Of a DNA stretch of 33,950 bases, positions 27,532 to 33,950 are shown piece after piece (the stretch's first letter is position 1; each line of letters opens with the position of its first letter). Both the position numbers and the translations under genes were made by a program. Source of the DNA: an uncultured beta proteobacterium (GTDB taxonomy: Bacteria > Pseudomonadota > Gammaproteobacteria > Burkholderiales > Burkholderiaceae_C); the NCBI GenBank assembly GCA_903822435.1, contig CAIJPE010000240.1:1-33950 (forward strand), given 5' to 3'. The notes beneath the pieces were generated by a model. It saw nothing but the letters and a program-made list of their open reading frames with translations, was not told where the DNA came from and made no database searches.

Positions 27532-28350
27532 ATGACCAGCCGATTTCAGCGAACCCTGTCCAGCGTGGCCTGCGCCACGGCCGCGGCCACCGGCGTCCCG
27601 GCACTCGCCACGACCGCCATCGTCGATTTCGAGATCAACCCCGTGCTGGGCACGGGCCCCAGCATCTACGTGGCCGTGCCCGGGCCGCAGACCATCACCA
27701 CCGCACCCGCCACCTTCACCGGGGGCGTGGTGCTGGGCTTCGCCACCTTCTTCCCGGCGATCTCCTTCGCCACGGCACCCAACGTCTACGGCACGGCCGA
27801 CTTCGGCAACCGGCTCGGGCGCGAGCTCACCATCAGCATCGACCCGCAGTTCAGCACCACCGAAGTCAGCTTCGCGCTGTTCAACGGCGAAGTCTTCGCC
27901 CAGTCGTACGTGGTGAATGCCTTCAACGGCTCTTCGCTGGTGGCCAGCCAGACCCTGGCCAACCTGTCGCCGAACTTCAATGCCGGTTATGGGCTGGCTG
28001 ACGTCATCGCGCCGGGGGGCATCACCAGCGTCACCATCGCCCCGACAGGCAATCCGGCCGCATGGGATTTCCTCATCGACACGGTGGCCTTCAACCAGAG
28101 CATCAACAGCATCCCGACCCCGCCGCCGCCGCCGGTCGACCAGCCCCCGTCGCCGCCGGTCCGCGGCCATCGCCATGGACACGGCGAAGGCGAGGTCGAG
28201 CTGCTGGAAGTGAACTTCGGCGACGACCTCAACGACATCCGGGGCTCTGTCATCGTCGTCTCCCCCGTGCCGGAACCCTCGTCATGGGCGCTGATGGTGG
28301 GCGGCCTCGGGGGTATGGGGCTCTACGCCTCGCGCCGCCGCCGCCGTTGA
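27532..28350 (+). CDS. PEP-CTERM sorting-domain secreted protein
   Basis: A 272-residue secreted protein. It has an N-terminal signal peptide (about 1-27, ending ALA), a beta-rich Thr/Ala/Asn-rich body, a polyproline linker (195-209), a short His-rich stretch (RGHRHGHGEGE, 211-221) and a C-terminal PEP-CTERM signal: VPEPSSWALM, a hydrophobic helix and five arginines (246-272). Such tails are cut by exosortase, and the proteins go to the cell surface or exopolysaccharide; no exosortase is in the window. AGAGGA eight bases before ATG gives the start. Its role is unknown, and neighbours on both sides are metabolic. Confidence 0.92.
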   Translation: MTSRFQRTLSSVACATAAATGVPALATTAIVDFEINPVLGTGPSIYVAVPGPQTITTAPATFTGGVVLGFATFFPAISFATAPNVYGTADFGNRLGRELTISIDPQFSTTEVSFALFNGEVFAQSYVVNAFNGSSLVASQTLANLSPNFNAGYGLADVIAPGGITSVTIAPTGNPAAWDFLIDTVAFNQSINSIPTPPPPPVDQPPSPPVRGHRHGHGEGEVELLEVNFGDDLNDIRGSVIVVSPVPEPSSWALMVGGLGGMGLYASRRRRR

Positions 28351-28358
28351 CGCCGATT

Positions 28359-28378
28359 GGCTCGGCCCCAACCGAGCC
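28359..28378 (+). terminator. Hairpin after the PEP-CTERM gene
   Basis: GGCTCGG and CCGAGCC form a perfect 7-base stem around CCCCAA, eight bases past the stop. No T-run follows. TTGGCT (28357-28362) and TACCAT (28381-28386), 18 bases apart, could also make a weak promoter for sdaA across the hairpin. Confidence 0.5.
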
Positions 28379-28421
28379 GCTACCATTCCCCGATGGTGCC
28401 GGTGCGCCGCGGGGGGCTTGA

Positions 28422-29813
28422 ATGGCAGTCTCGGTTTTCGACCTCTTCAAGATCGGCATCGGTCCGAGCAGTTCGCACACGGTGGGGCCGATGCGGGCGG
28501 CGCGGATCTTCGTCTTGCGCCTGTCCCACGACGGCCTGCTGGCCCGCACGGCGCGCGTGCAGAGCCACCTGTACGGGTCGCTCGGCGCCACCGGCAAAGG
28601 ACACGGCAGCGACAAGGCCGTGCTGCTGGGCCTGGCCGGACACGAACCCGACACGGTGGACGTGGATGCGGTGCCGCAGTTGATGGCCGCCATCCGCCAT
28701 GAAGGGCGCATCACCCTGGCCGGCGGGCAGGCGGTGGCCTTCATCGAGAAGGAAGACCTGAAGTTCCACCGGCGCGAAAGCCTGCCCTTCCATGCCAACG
28801 GCCTGCGCTTCGTGGCCCTGGATGCCGATGGCGCCGAGCTGGCCAACCGCATCTACTACTCGGTAGGAGGCGGCTTCGTCGTCAGCGATGAAGTGGCCGC
28901 CGACGGCAGCCGGCAGAAAGTGGTGGCCCCCGACACCACCGAGCTGCCCTTGCCCTTCCACAGCGGCGACGAGTTGCTGCAGCGCACCCGGCAGATCGGC
29001 GGCTCCATCGCTGAGGTGATGCGCATCAATGAACGCCACTGGCGCAGCGACGCCGGGATCGATGCCGGCCTGTTGCAGATCTGGGCCGTGATGCAGGCCT
29101 GCGTGGCCCGTGGCTGCGCCACCGAAGGCGTGCTGCCTGGCGGCTTCAAGGTGAAGCGGCGGGCCGCGGCCCTGCGCGCGGCCCTTACCGCCAACCCCGA
29201 GCAGGCGCTGCGCGACCCGCTCCAGGTGCTCGACTGGGTGAACCTGTACGCCCTGGCCGTGAACGAAGAGAACGCTGCGGGCGGCCGCGTCGTGACAGCC
29301 CCCACCAACGGTGCGGCCGGCATCATCCCGGCGGTGCTGCACTACTACACCCGCTTCGTGCCGGGCGCCGGCAACGCGGGGGTGATCGATTTCCTGCTCA
29401 CCGCTGCGGCCATCGGCCTGCTCTACAAGGAGAACGCCAGCATCAGCGGGGCCGAGGTCGGCTGCCAGGGGGAGGTGGGCGTGGCCTGCAGCATGGCCGC
29501 CGGTGCCTTGTGCGCCGTGATGGGCGGCACGCCCGAGCAGACTGAAAACGCGGCCGAGATCGGCATGGAACACCATCTGGGCCTGACCTGCGACCCGGTG
29601 GGCGGCCTGGTGCAGATCCCCTGCATCGAGCGCAACGCGATTGCCTCGGTCAAGGCCATCAACGCCGCGCGCATGGCCCTGCGCGGCGATGGTACCCACT
29701 TCGTCAGCCTGGACAAGGTCATCAAGACCATGCGCGAAACGGGTGCCGACATGATGAGCAAGTACAAGGAAACGGCCCGCGGCGGGCTGGCGGTGAACAT
29801 CGTCGAGTGCTGA
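28422..29813 (+). CDS. sdaA: L-serine ammonia-lyase (4Fe-4S serine dehydratase, single chain)
   Basis: A 463-residue type 2 L-serine dehydratase, converting serine to pyruvate and ammonia through a 4Fe-4S cluster. SSSHTVGPM (16-24) is the signature start. The cluster cysteines are Cys348 (GCQGEVG), Cys390 (LTCDPVGG) and Cys401 (IPCIERNA), the same spacing as the three ligands established in Legionella SdaA. The alpha and beta parts are fused. GGGGGG six bases before ATG supports the start. It sits downstream of gcvTHP with the PEP-CTERM gene between. With serine hydroxymethyltransferase, the pair would take glycine to pyruvate; that link is inference. Confidence 0.97.
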   Translation: MAVSVFDLFKIGIGPSSSHTVGPMRAARIFVLRLSHDGLLARTARVQSHLYGSLGATGKGHGSDKAVLLGLAGHEPDTVDVDAVPQLMAAIRHEGRITLAGGQAVAFIEKEDLKFHRRESLPFHANGLRFVALDADGAELANRIYYSVGGGFVVSDEVAADGSRQKVVAPDTTELPLPFHSGDELLQRTRQIGGSIAEVMRINERHWRSDAGIDAGLLQIWAVMQACVARGCATEGVLPGGFKVKRRAAALRAALTANPEQALRDPLQVLDWVNLYALAVNEENAAGGRVVTAPTNGAAGIIPAVLHYYTRFVPGAGNAGVIDFLLTAAAIGLLYKENASISGAEVGCQGEVGVACSMAAGALCAVMGGTPEQTENAAEIGMEHHLGLTCDPVGGLVQIPCIERNAIASVKAINAARMALRGDGTHFVSLDKVIKTMRETGADMMSKYKETARGGLAVNIVEC

Positions 29814-29841
29814 GCGCCTCCGGGGCCAGGCCGGCAGGCGC
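29814..29841 (+). terminator. Hairpin directly after the sdaA stop codon
   Basis: GCGCCT (29814-29819) pairs with AGGCGC (29836-29841), and CCGG (29820-29823) with CCGG (29831-29834), around GGCCAGG, with one unpaired base. It begins at the first base after TGA. No T-run follows. Confidence 0.5.
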
Positions 29842-29886
29842 GAGGTAACGGCGCTCAAGTCGGGGGCAGCAGGGGCCGATAGCCCG

Positions 29887-31218
29887 GTGAGCCGCGCCCG
29901 TCCTGCGGGGCGCCCGTGGAACCAGCCGCCCCACCGCCCGCCGATGCCCAGCCGCCCTGCCCTGCCCGCCACCGACCGCAGCGGGCCGAACCCGCCGTCC
30001 TCCGCCCTCCAGCAGGTTCTGCGTCGTCGGGTTGCCGCACTCGGCCTGGTGGGCGCGCTGATGGTGGCACTGCCGCTGGTGCAGGTGCTGCGCTATCAGA
30101 ACGCCGAGATCAAGGCTCTGTGGTCCGAAAAGGCAGGGCTGGACCCGGTGGCGCAGGCCGTCGGCACCCAACGCAGCCTGATGACGCACCGCGCCATCAG
30201 CGGCCTGGTACTGCGCGGGGCGGCTGACAAGGAGCCCGAACGCAAGCAGCGGCAGGCCGAGGTCGACCAGCAGTCGGCCCTGCTGGGTGCCGCCGTGCAT
30301 GGAGGTTTCTGGGAGCGTGCCGAAGCCGAGACCAGCGCCATGCGGGAGGACTGGGCGGTGCTGGCGCGGCAGATCACGGCGCGCAGCATCGGCGCCGTCG
30401 AGAGCGACCAGGAACACCACCTGCTGATCGAGCAAGTGCTGCAGGTCATCGACTTCGTCGCTGACGAAGAGCCGGTCAGTGTGGGCAGCGGCACGCCCGC
30501 CAGCCGTGCCGTTCTCGCCGCGGCGCTCGCGCTGCCCCGGGTGGCCGCGCAGATGGCCGCGCTCTCGCTGCCCGCCGCCGAGCGCGACGGCGCGACCCGT
30601 CAGCACGAACAGGCCGATGCCGAGGCGGCGCTGGCGCGCACGCTGGGCGCGCTGGACCGCGCGCTCGACGCGACACTGGAAGCCGCAGGGGAACACAGCC
30701 AGGCGTCCGATGGTCTGCCGCGCCGCGAACTGGCGCAAGCCAGTGCCACGGCAGGCGCCAGCGCCGAGCGCTACTTCGGGCTGCTGCGCAACGGCCGCCC
30801 GGCCGGCACACACCCGACCGACAGCGCTGGCGAGCCACGCGCCGCAGCCGCGGACGCCGCGATTCAGGCCGAACTCGCCCTCTTCGAGTTGGCGCACGGC
30901 AGTGTTCGCGACGAACTCGCACGTCGCGTGGCGCAAGCAGAGTACCAACGCAACGGGCTGCTGCTGGCCATGGCGCTGCTGGGCCTGGCGGCGGCGGCGC
31001 TGCTGGGCAGCCTGTCGCGCGGCTTGCGCCCGGGCCCCACACCCGCCCCGCTCACCCCAGCCAGCGGTTCGGCCGCCGGTGCACCGGGCGTGGGCGACAG
31101 CCGTGCCGAGGCCGGGCGCGTGATGCAGCGCCTGCGCGTACCCAGCCGCGAGCCCGCGGACGGTTCGGAAGATCGCGCGCACGGCGACGCCCAGCCCACG
31201 ATCCCGCCAGAATCCTGA
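29887..31218 (+). CDS. Chemoreceptor-sensor-like membrane protein without signalling domain
   Basis: A 443-residue protein with two membrane spans (about 49-69 and 356-378) enclosing roughly 285 residues of helical periplasmic sensor, then a 65-residue Pro/Ala-rich cytoplasmic tail. The motif 'GTQRSLMTHRAISGLVLRG' (93-111) resembles the Q-x-x-R/H-x-x-S region of helical sensors found at the front of Burkholderiales chemoreceptors and diguanylate cyclases. No HAMP, methyl-accepting, kinase or GGDEF domain follows, and no frame downstream restores one before the next gene. GTG at 29887 is the likely start; ATG at 29944 is possible. Function not known; it may act with a partner such as the nearby receptor. 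Confidence 0.7.
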   Translation: MSRARPAGRPWNQPPHRPPMPSRPALPATDRSGPNPPSSALQQVLRRRVAALGLVGALMVALPLVQVLRYQNAEIKALWSEKAGLDPVAQAVGTQRSLMTHRAISGLVLRGAADKEPERKQRQAEVDQQSALLGAAVHGGFWERAEAETSAMREDWAVLARQITARSIGAVESDQEHHLLIEQVLQVIDFVADEEPVSVGSGTPASRAVLAAALALPRVAAQMAALSLPAAERDGATRQHEQADAEAALARTLGALDRALDATLEAAGEHSQASDGLPRRELAQASATAGASAERYFGLLRNGRPAGTHPTDSAGEPRAAAADAAIQAELALFELAHGSVRDELARRVAQAEYQRNGLLLAMALLGLAAAALLGSLSRGLRPGPTPAPLTPASGSAAGAPGVGDSRAEAGRVMQRLRVPSREPADGSEDRAHGDAQPTIPPES

Positions 31219-31266
31219 GCACACCCGCGACGGCATCCCGCCTCGGCGGGACTGGACGGAGTGCGC

Positions 31267-31848
31267 ATGGGCAAGACGCGGCTTGAAGCCTTCAGCGATG
31301 GCGTGATCGCCATCCTCATCACGATCATGGTGCTGGAGTTGCACGTGCCCCACGGCGAAGGCCTGGACGCGCTGCTGCCGCTCTGGCCGATCGGGCTCAG
31401 CTACGTGCTGAGTTTCGTCAATGTGGGCATCTACTGGAACAACCACCACCACATGCTGCATGCCGTGCACCGGGTGACGGGGCCGATCCTGTGGGCCAAC
31501 CTGCACCTGCTGTTCTGGCTGTCGCTGATGCCCTTTGCCACCGGCTGGATGGGTGAGAACCACTTTGCCACCTGGCCCGTGGCGCTGTACGGCGGCGTGC
31601 TGCTGATGTCGGCCGCGGCGTACTACCTGCTGCAGCAGACCATCATCGTGTCACAGGGGCCGCAGTCGATGCTCCGGCAGGCCGTGGGCCGCGACTGGAA
31701 GGGCAAGGCCTCACCCCTGGTCTACGTGCTGGCCATCCCGTTGGCCTTCTACTTGCCCGCGGCGTCGATGGCCCTGTACGTGGCGGTGGCCCTGGCCTGG
31801 CTGGTGCCCGACCGTCGGATCGAACGCGTGGTGGTCCCACGCGAATGA
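31267..31848 (+). CDS. TMEM175-family potassium channel protein
   Basis: A 193-residue, six-helix membrane protein of the TMEM175 (DUF1211) family. The hallmark R-x-x-x-FSDG motif (Arg5 and Phe9-Gly12 in RLEAFSDGVIAI) lies at the start of helix 1, whose residues form the pore. Bacterial members with one repeat like this assemble as tetramers and conduct potassium. Loop text such as 'YWNNHHHMLHAV' and the 'LFWLSLMPFATGW' helix are typical. ATG at 31267 has GGAG five bases upstream; a GTG at 31261 is less likely. It is 48 bases after the sensor-like gene and converges on the chemoreceptor gene. Confidence 0.93.
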   Translation: MGKTRLEAFSDGVIAILITIMVLELHVPHGEGLDALLPLWPIGLSYVLSFVNVGIYWNNHHHMLHAVHRVTGPILWANLHLLFWLSLMPFATGWMGENHFATWPVALYGGVLLMSAAAYYLLQQTIIVSQGPQSMLRQAVGRDWKGKASPLVYVLAIPLAFYLPAASMALYVAVALAWLVPDRRIERVVVPRE

Positions 31849-31867
31849 TCCGCGCGGACGATCGACG

Positions 31868-31914
31868 CCCAGGATGCTCTGGGTCACCTTGGGCGCGCCC
31901 GGTCGCGAGCGGGC
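31868..31914. terminator. Hairpins between convergent genes
   Basis: CCCAG-GATGCT-CTGGG (31868-31883) and GCCCG...CGGGC (31897-31914) lie between the stops of the channel and the chemoreceptor. Both are short and without T-runs on either strand, so a termination role is only likely by position. Confidence 0.3.
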
Positions 31915-31915
31915 C

Positions 31916-33913
31916 TCACGAGAGCGTGAATCGACCGATCTTGTGCGCCAACCCCTCGCCCTGTGCCCGCAAGGCGCTGGAAGCGGAGGCCAGGTGTTCC
32001 ACCAAGCGCAGGTTCTGCAAGGTGCCCGCGCGGATACCGGTGACCTGATCGAGGACGGCAGACGACTCCTTCTCGCCGCTGCTCGTCAGGGCCGCCACCT
32101 CGTCCATGACGCGGTGGATTTCGTCCACCCGCAGGTCGGCCTCGGCCATCGACTTGCCGGCCTCCTCGGCCAGCGCGCGGCTGAGGTCGATGTCGTCGGT
32201 GGACCGGCTGACGATGCTGCCGATGCGCCGCGCCGACTGCGCCCCGCGCAAGGCCAGGTTGCGCACCTCCTGCGCCACCACGGCGAAGCCGCGACCGGCC
32301 TCGCCGGCCTTGCTGGCCTCGACCGAGGCATTCAGCGCCAGGATGTTGGTGCGAAAGGCAATGGCATCGATCAGGGACACGATCTCGCCGATCTCGCGGC
32401 TGTTGTTTCGCAGGGCAGCCATGCGTTCGCGCAGGCGCTGCATCTGCTTGCGGTTGCGCGCCGATTCCAGCCGCAGGGTCTGCACGGTGCCGACCAGAGT
32501 TTCGACCTTGCGGCCACAGGCCTGGAGCTGCGAGGCACAACGCGACACGCCCTCCACCACCGTGGCCAACGACTGACTGGCTTCGCGGCTGCGCTGCGAA
32601 AGGTCGCCGTTGCCGGCTGCCACCTGTTGCGAGGCCTGCGTCACGGCACCCACGCCCTGCTGCACCGCGGCCAGGAGATCCGACAGGCGCACCAGCGAGG
32701 TCGTCATCTGCTGCATGGTGGCCGCCACCTCGTCCACGCCCAGCGGCGCCGGGCGGGCGCTGAGGTCACCCTGGGCCATGCGGGTCATCTGCTGCTTGAG
32801 CTCCACCAAGCCGCCACGCATCACCAGGAAGAAGGTGTAGAGCAGGTACAGGGCCAGGCCGAACGCGCAAGCAAGGGCCACGAAGATACGATTGCGCAGC
32901 TGCTCGGCGCGGGTCTTGCGCAAGACGAGCGTGTTCTCGGTATGGCCCATCAGCCGCACGCGCAACTGACGCACCTTCTCGAAGGCCGCGTCGTAGCCGG
33001 CGCCCAGCATCGAGGCATTGAGGGAAGGCTCGGGCGCGAGCGCCTGGAGCCGGACGAGGGCCAGGTAGGCCTCGACCGCCTCCAGGGCCGGTTCGGGCCC
33101 TGCGCCGTCAGGCAGGGCACGCGGCATCTGCTGCAGGGCCCGCTCCAGCAGGCTCTGCGTGCTGGAGACGGAGGCCGCCGCTGCCAGCAGCGGCACATGG
33201 CGGTCAGCGGGGGTGACCAAGGTCCCGGATTGCAGTGGCCGCAGGCGCAGGCGCAGCTCCCGCATGGACGACTGCAGCGCCGGCAGGACATCAAGGGCCA
33301 GGCTGGCGGCCTCCTGGAGCGGCGCATCGTTCATCGAGGCCATGCCGGTGGCGGTTGCCACGCTCTGTCGCAGTTCCCCCAGCGCCACGATGACCCGCAG
33401 GTCGGCGGCTGACAGATCCTGCCGAGCACCGCCGTCGGCGGTGGCGTCCGTGGCCGGAGTCACCGACATGAGCGTCGGTTCGGCCCGCTCCCAGGCTTGG
33501 CGAATGGGGACCTCGGCCTCCATGGCATCCGCGGCAGCCTGCCGCAGGTGCGTGGCCGCCGCTTGCACGATCTCGCGCGCCAACAACTGGTCCTTCTCGG
33601 CGTTGCGCAGCCGGGAGTTCAGGACGTGGGCAAGATCGGATGCAGCGCCAGACAGCCTGACGGCCGCCAGCTGCCGGTTGGATTCGGCCACGGTGGCCTG
33701 CTGCTCGTGCACCACGCTCCAGGTCAGCGGGACGGTGGGCGCGGCCACGATCGTCAACAGCATCAGCACCTTCGAGCGGATCGTCATCAGGCGCAGCAAG
33801 CGCACGCCCGGCGCCCAGATGCCGTGATAGGCGAAAAACTCCCGCAGACCCTTCCACCAGGAAGGGGGGCCACCGATGGACGGCAGCCTGGCGACAAGAC
33901 TCGAGATCGTCAT
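31916..33913 (-). CDS. Methyl-accepting chemotaxis protein
   Basis: A 665-residue transmembrane chemoreceptor. Spans are at about 48-66 and 342-364, enclosing a helical periplasmic sensor of 275 residues without a recognised PAS or CACHE pattern. HAMP occupies about 365-415, and the antiparallel signalling hairpin 420-660. The tip reads [25 protein letters not shown] (519-543 in two parts), near the canonical [25 protein letters not shown], and interacts with CheA and CheW. Aligned to Tsr (F520 = F373), Arg521 replaces Gln374 and Lys535 replaces the trimer-contact Arg388. There is no C-terminal NWETF-type pentapeptide. Start is supported only by a weak AGAAAG. Ligand unknown. Confidence 0.9.
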   Translation of the reverse strand: MTISSLVARLPSIGGPPSWWKGLREFFAYHGIWAPGVRLLRLMTIRSKVLMLLTIVAAPTVPLTWSVVHEQQATVAESNRQLAAVRLSGAASDLAHVLNSRLRNAEKDQLLAREIVQAAATHLRQAAADAMEAEVPIRQAWERAEPTLMSVTPATDATADGGARQDLSAADLRVIVALGELRQSVATATGMASMNDAPLQEAASLALDVLPALQSSMRELRLRLRPLQSGTLVTPADRHVPLLAAAASVSSTQSLLERALQQMPRALPDGAGPEPALEAVEAYLALVRLQALAPEPSLNASMLGAGYDAAFEKVRQLRVRLMGHTENTLVLRKTRAEQLRNRIFVALACAFGLALYLLYTFFLVMRGGLVELKQQMTRMAQGDLSARPAPLGVDEVAATMQQMTTSLVRLSDLLAAVQQGVGAVTQASQQVAAGNGDLSQRSREASQSLATVVEGVSRCASQLQACGRKVETLVGTVQTLRLESARNRKQMQRLRERMAALRNNSREIGEIVSLIDAIAFRTNILALNASVEASKAGEAGRGFAVVAQEVRNLALRGAQSARRIGSIVSRSTDDIDLSRALAEEAGKSMAEADLRVDEIHRVMDEVAALTSSGEKESSAVLDQVTGIRAGTLQNLRLVEHLASASSALRAQGEGLAHKIGRFTLS

Positions 33914-33950
33914 CGTGACTTTCTGGGCGGCTCTCTGGGATGGGGTCCGG

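Noticed and set aside
29887..31266. Frameshifted full chemoreceptor
   Set aside because: I looked for HAMP or signalling-hairpin text in other frames after the second membrane helix and found none before the TMEM175 gene starts, so it is not a simple frameshift.

Overview
The window is a gene-dense, high-GC segment (about two thirds G+C by eye) of a free-living betaproteobacterium, most likely order Burkholderiales, in the Rubrivivax/Leptothrix/Comamonadaceae neighbourhood. This rests on gene families and style: a Bug-type tricarboxylate-transporter binding protein, stand-alone CinA-N and EI24 proteins, a PEP-CTERM protein, many overlapping start and stop codons, and hairpins without U-tracts. 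The species is not identifiable by reading. No tRNA, rRNA, CRISPR array, transposase or phage gene was seen.

Layout. (1) 1-6901, minus strand: glnA lies behind a candidate sigma-54 promoter, preceded by six genes that overlap or abut from start to stop (AIM24-like, beta-propeller, NodB-type deacetylase, sterol-desaturase-family hydroxylase, EI24 protein, MoCF/CinA-N protein). (2) 7006-9109, plus strand: crcB and the ETF-ubiquinone oxidoreductase. (3) 9094-13755, minus: a complete polar amino-acid ABC importer with an unknown coupled gene and a class V aminotransferase. (4) 13828-16265, minus: an ECHDC3-like enoyl-CoA hydratase homologue and an AMP-forming acyl-CoA ligase. (5) 16327-22552, minus: a cupin, an O-acetylhomoserine sulfhydrylase-type enzyme, a CoA-binding protein, an SDR, a Bug binding protein, a Rieske oxygenase and a nitroreductase. 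(6) 22596-29841, plus: a tandem glycine riboswitch, gcvT, gcvH, gcvP, a PEP-CTERM protein and sdaA. (7) 29887-33913: a membrane protein shaped like a chemoreceptor sensor without its signalling half, a TMEM175-type channel, and on the minus strand a full chemoreceptor with an unusual signalling tip.

How the genes fit. Regions 1, 3 and 6 all concern nitrogen and one-carbon flow: glutamine synthesis, amino-acid uptake and transamination, glycine cleavage switched by glycine, and serine deamination to pyruvate. Glycine cleavage plus serine hydroxymethyltransferase (not in the window) would feed serine to SdaA, and the ammonia could be captured by GlnA. Regions 2, 4 and 5 suggest organic-acid, acyl-CoA and aromatic catabolism feeding the quinone pool.

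Nothing here is clearly a new multi-gene system. The leads most worth a second look are the orphan sensor protein next to a chemoreceptor with altered trimer-contact residues, the six-gene overlapping operon of mixed envelope functions, the enoyl-CoA hydratase homologue lacking both catalytic glutamates, and the PEP-CTERM gene between the glycine-cleavage and serine-deaminase genes.
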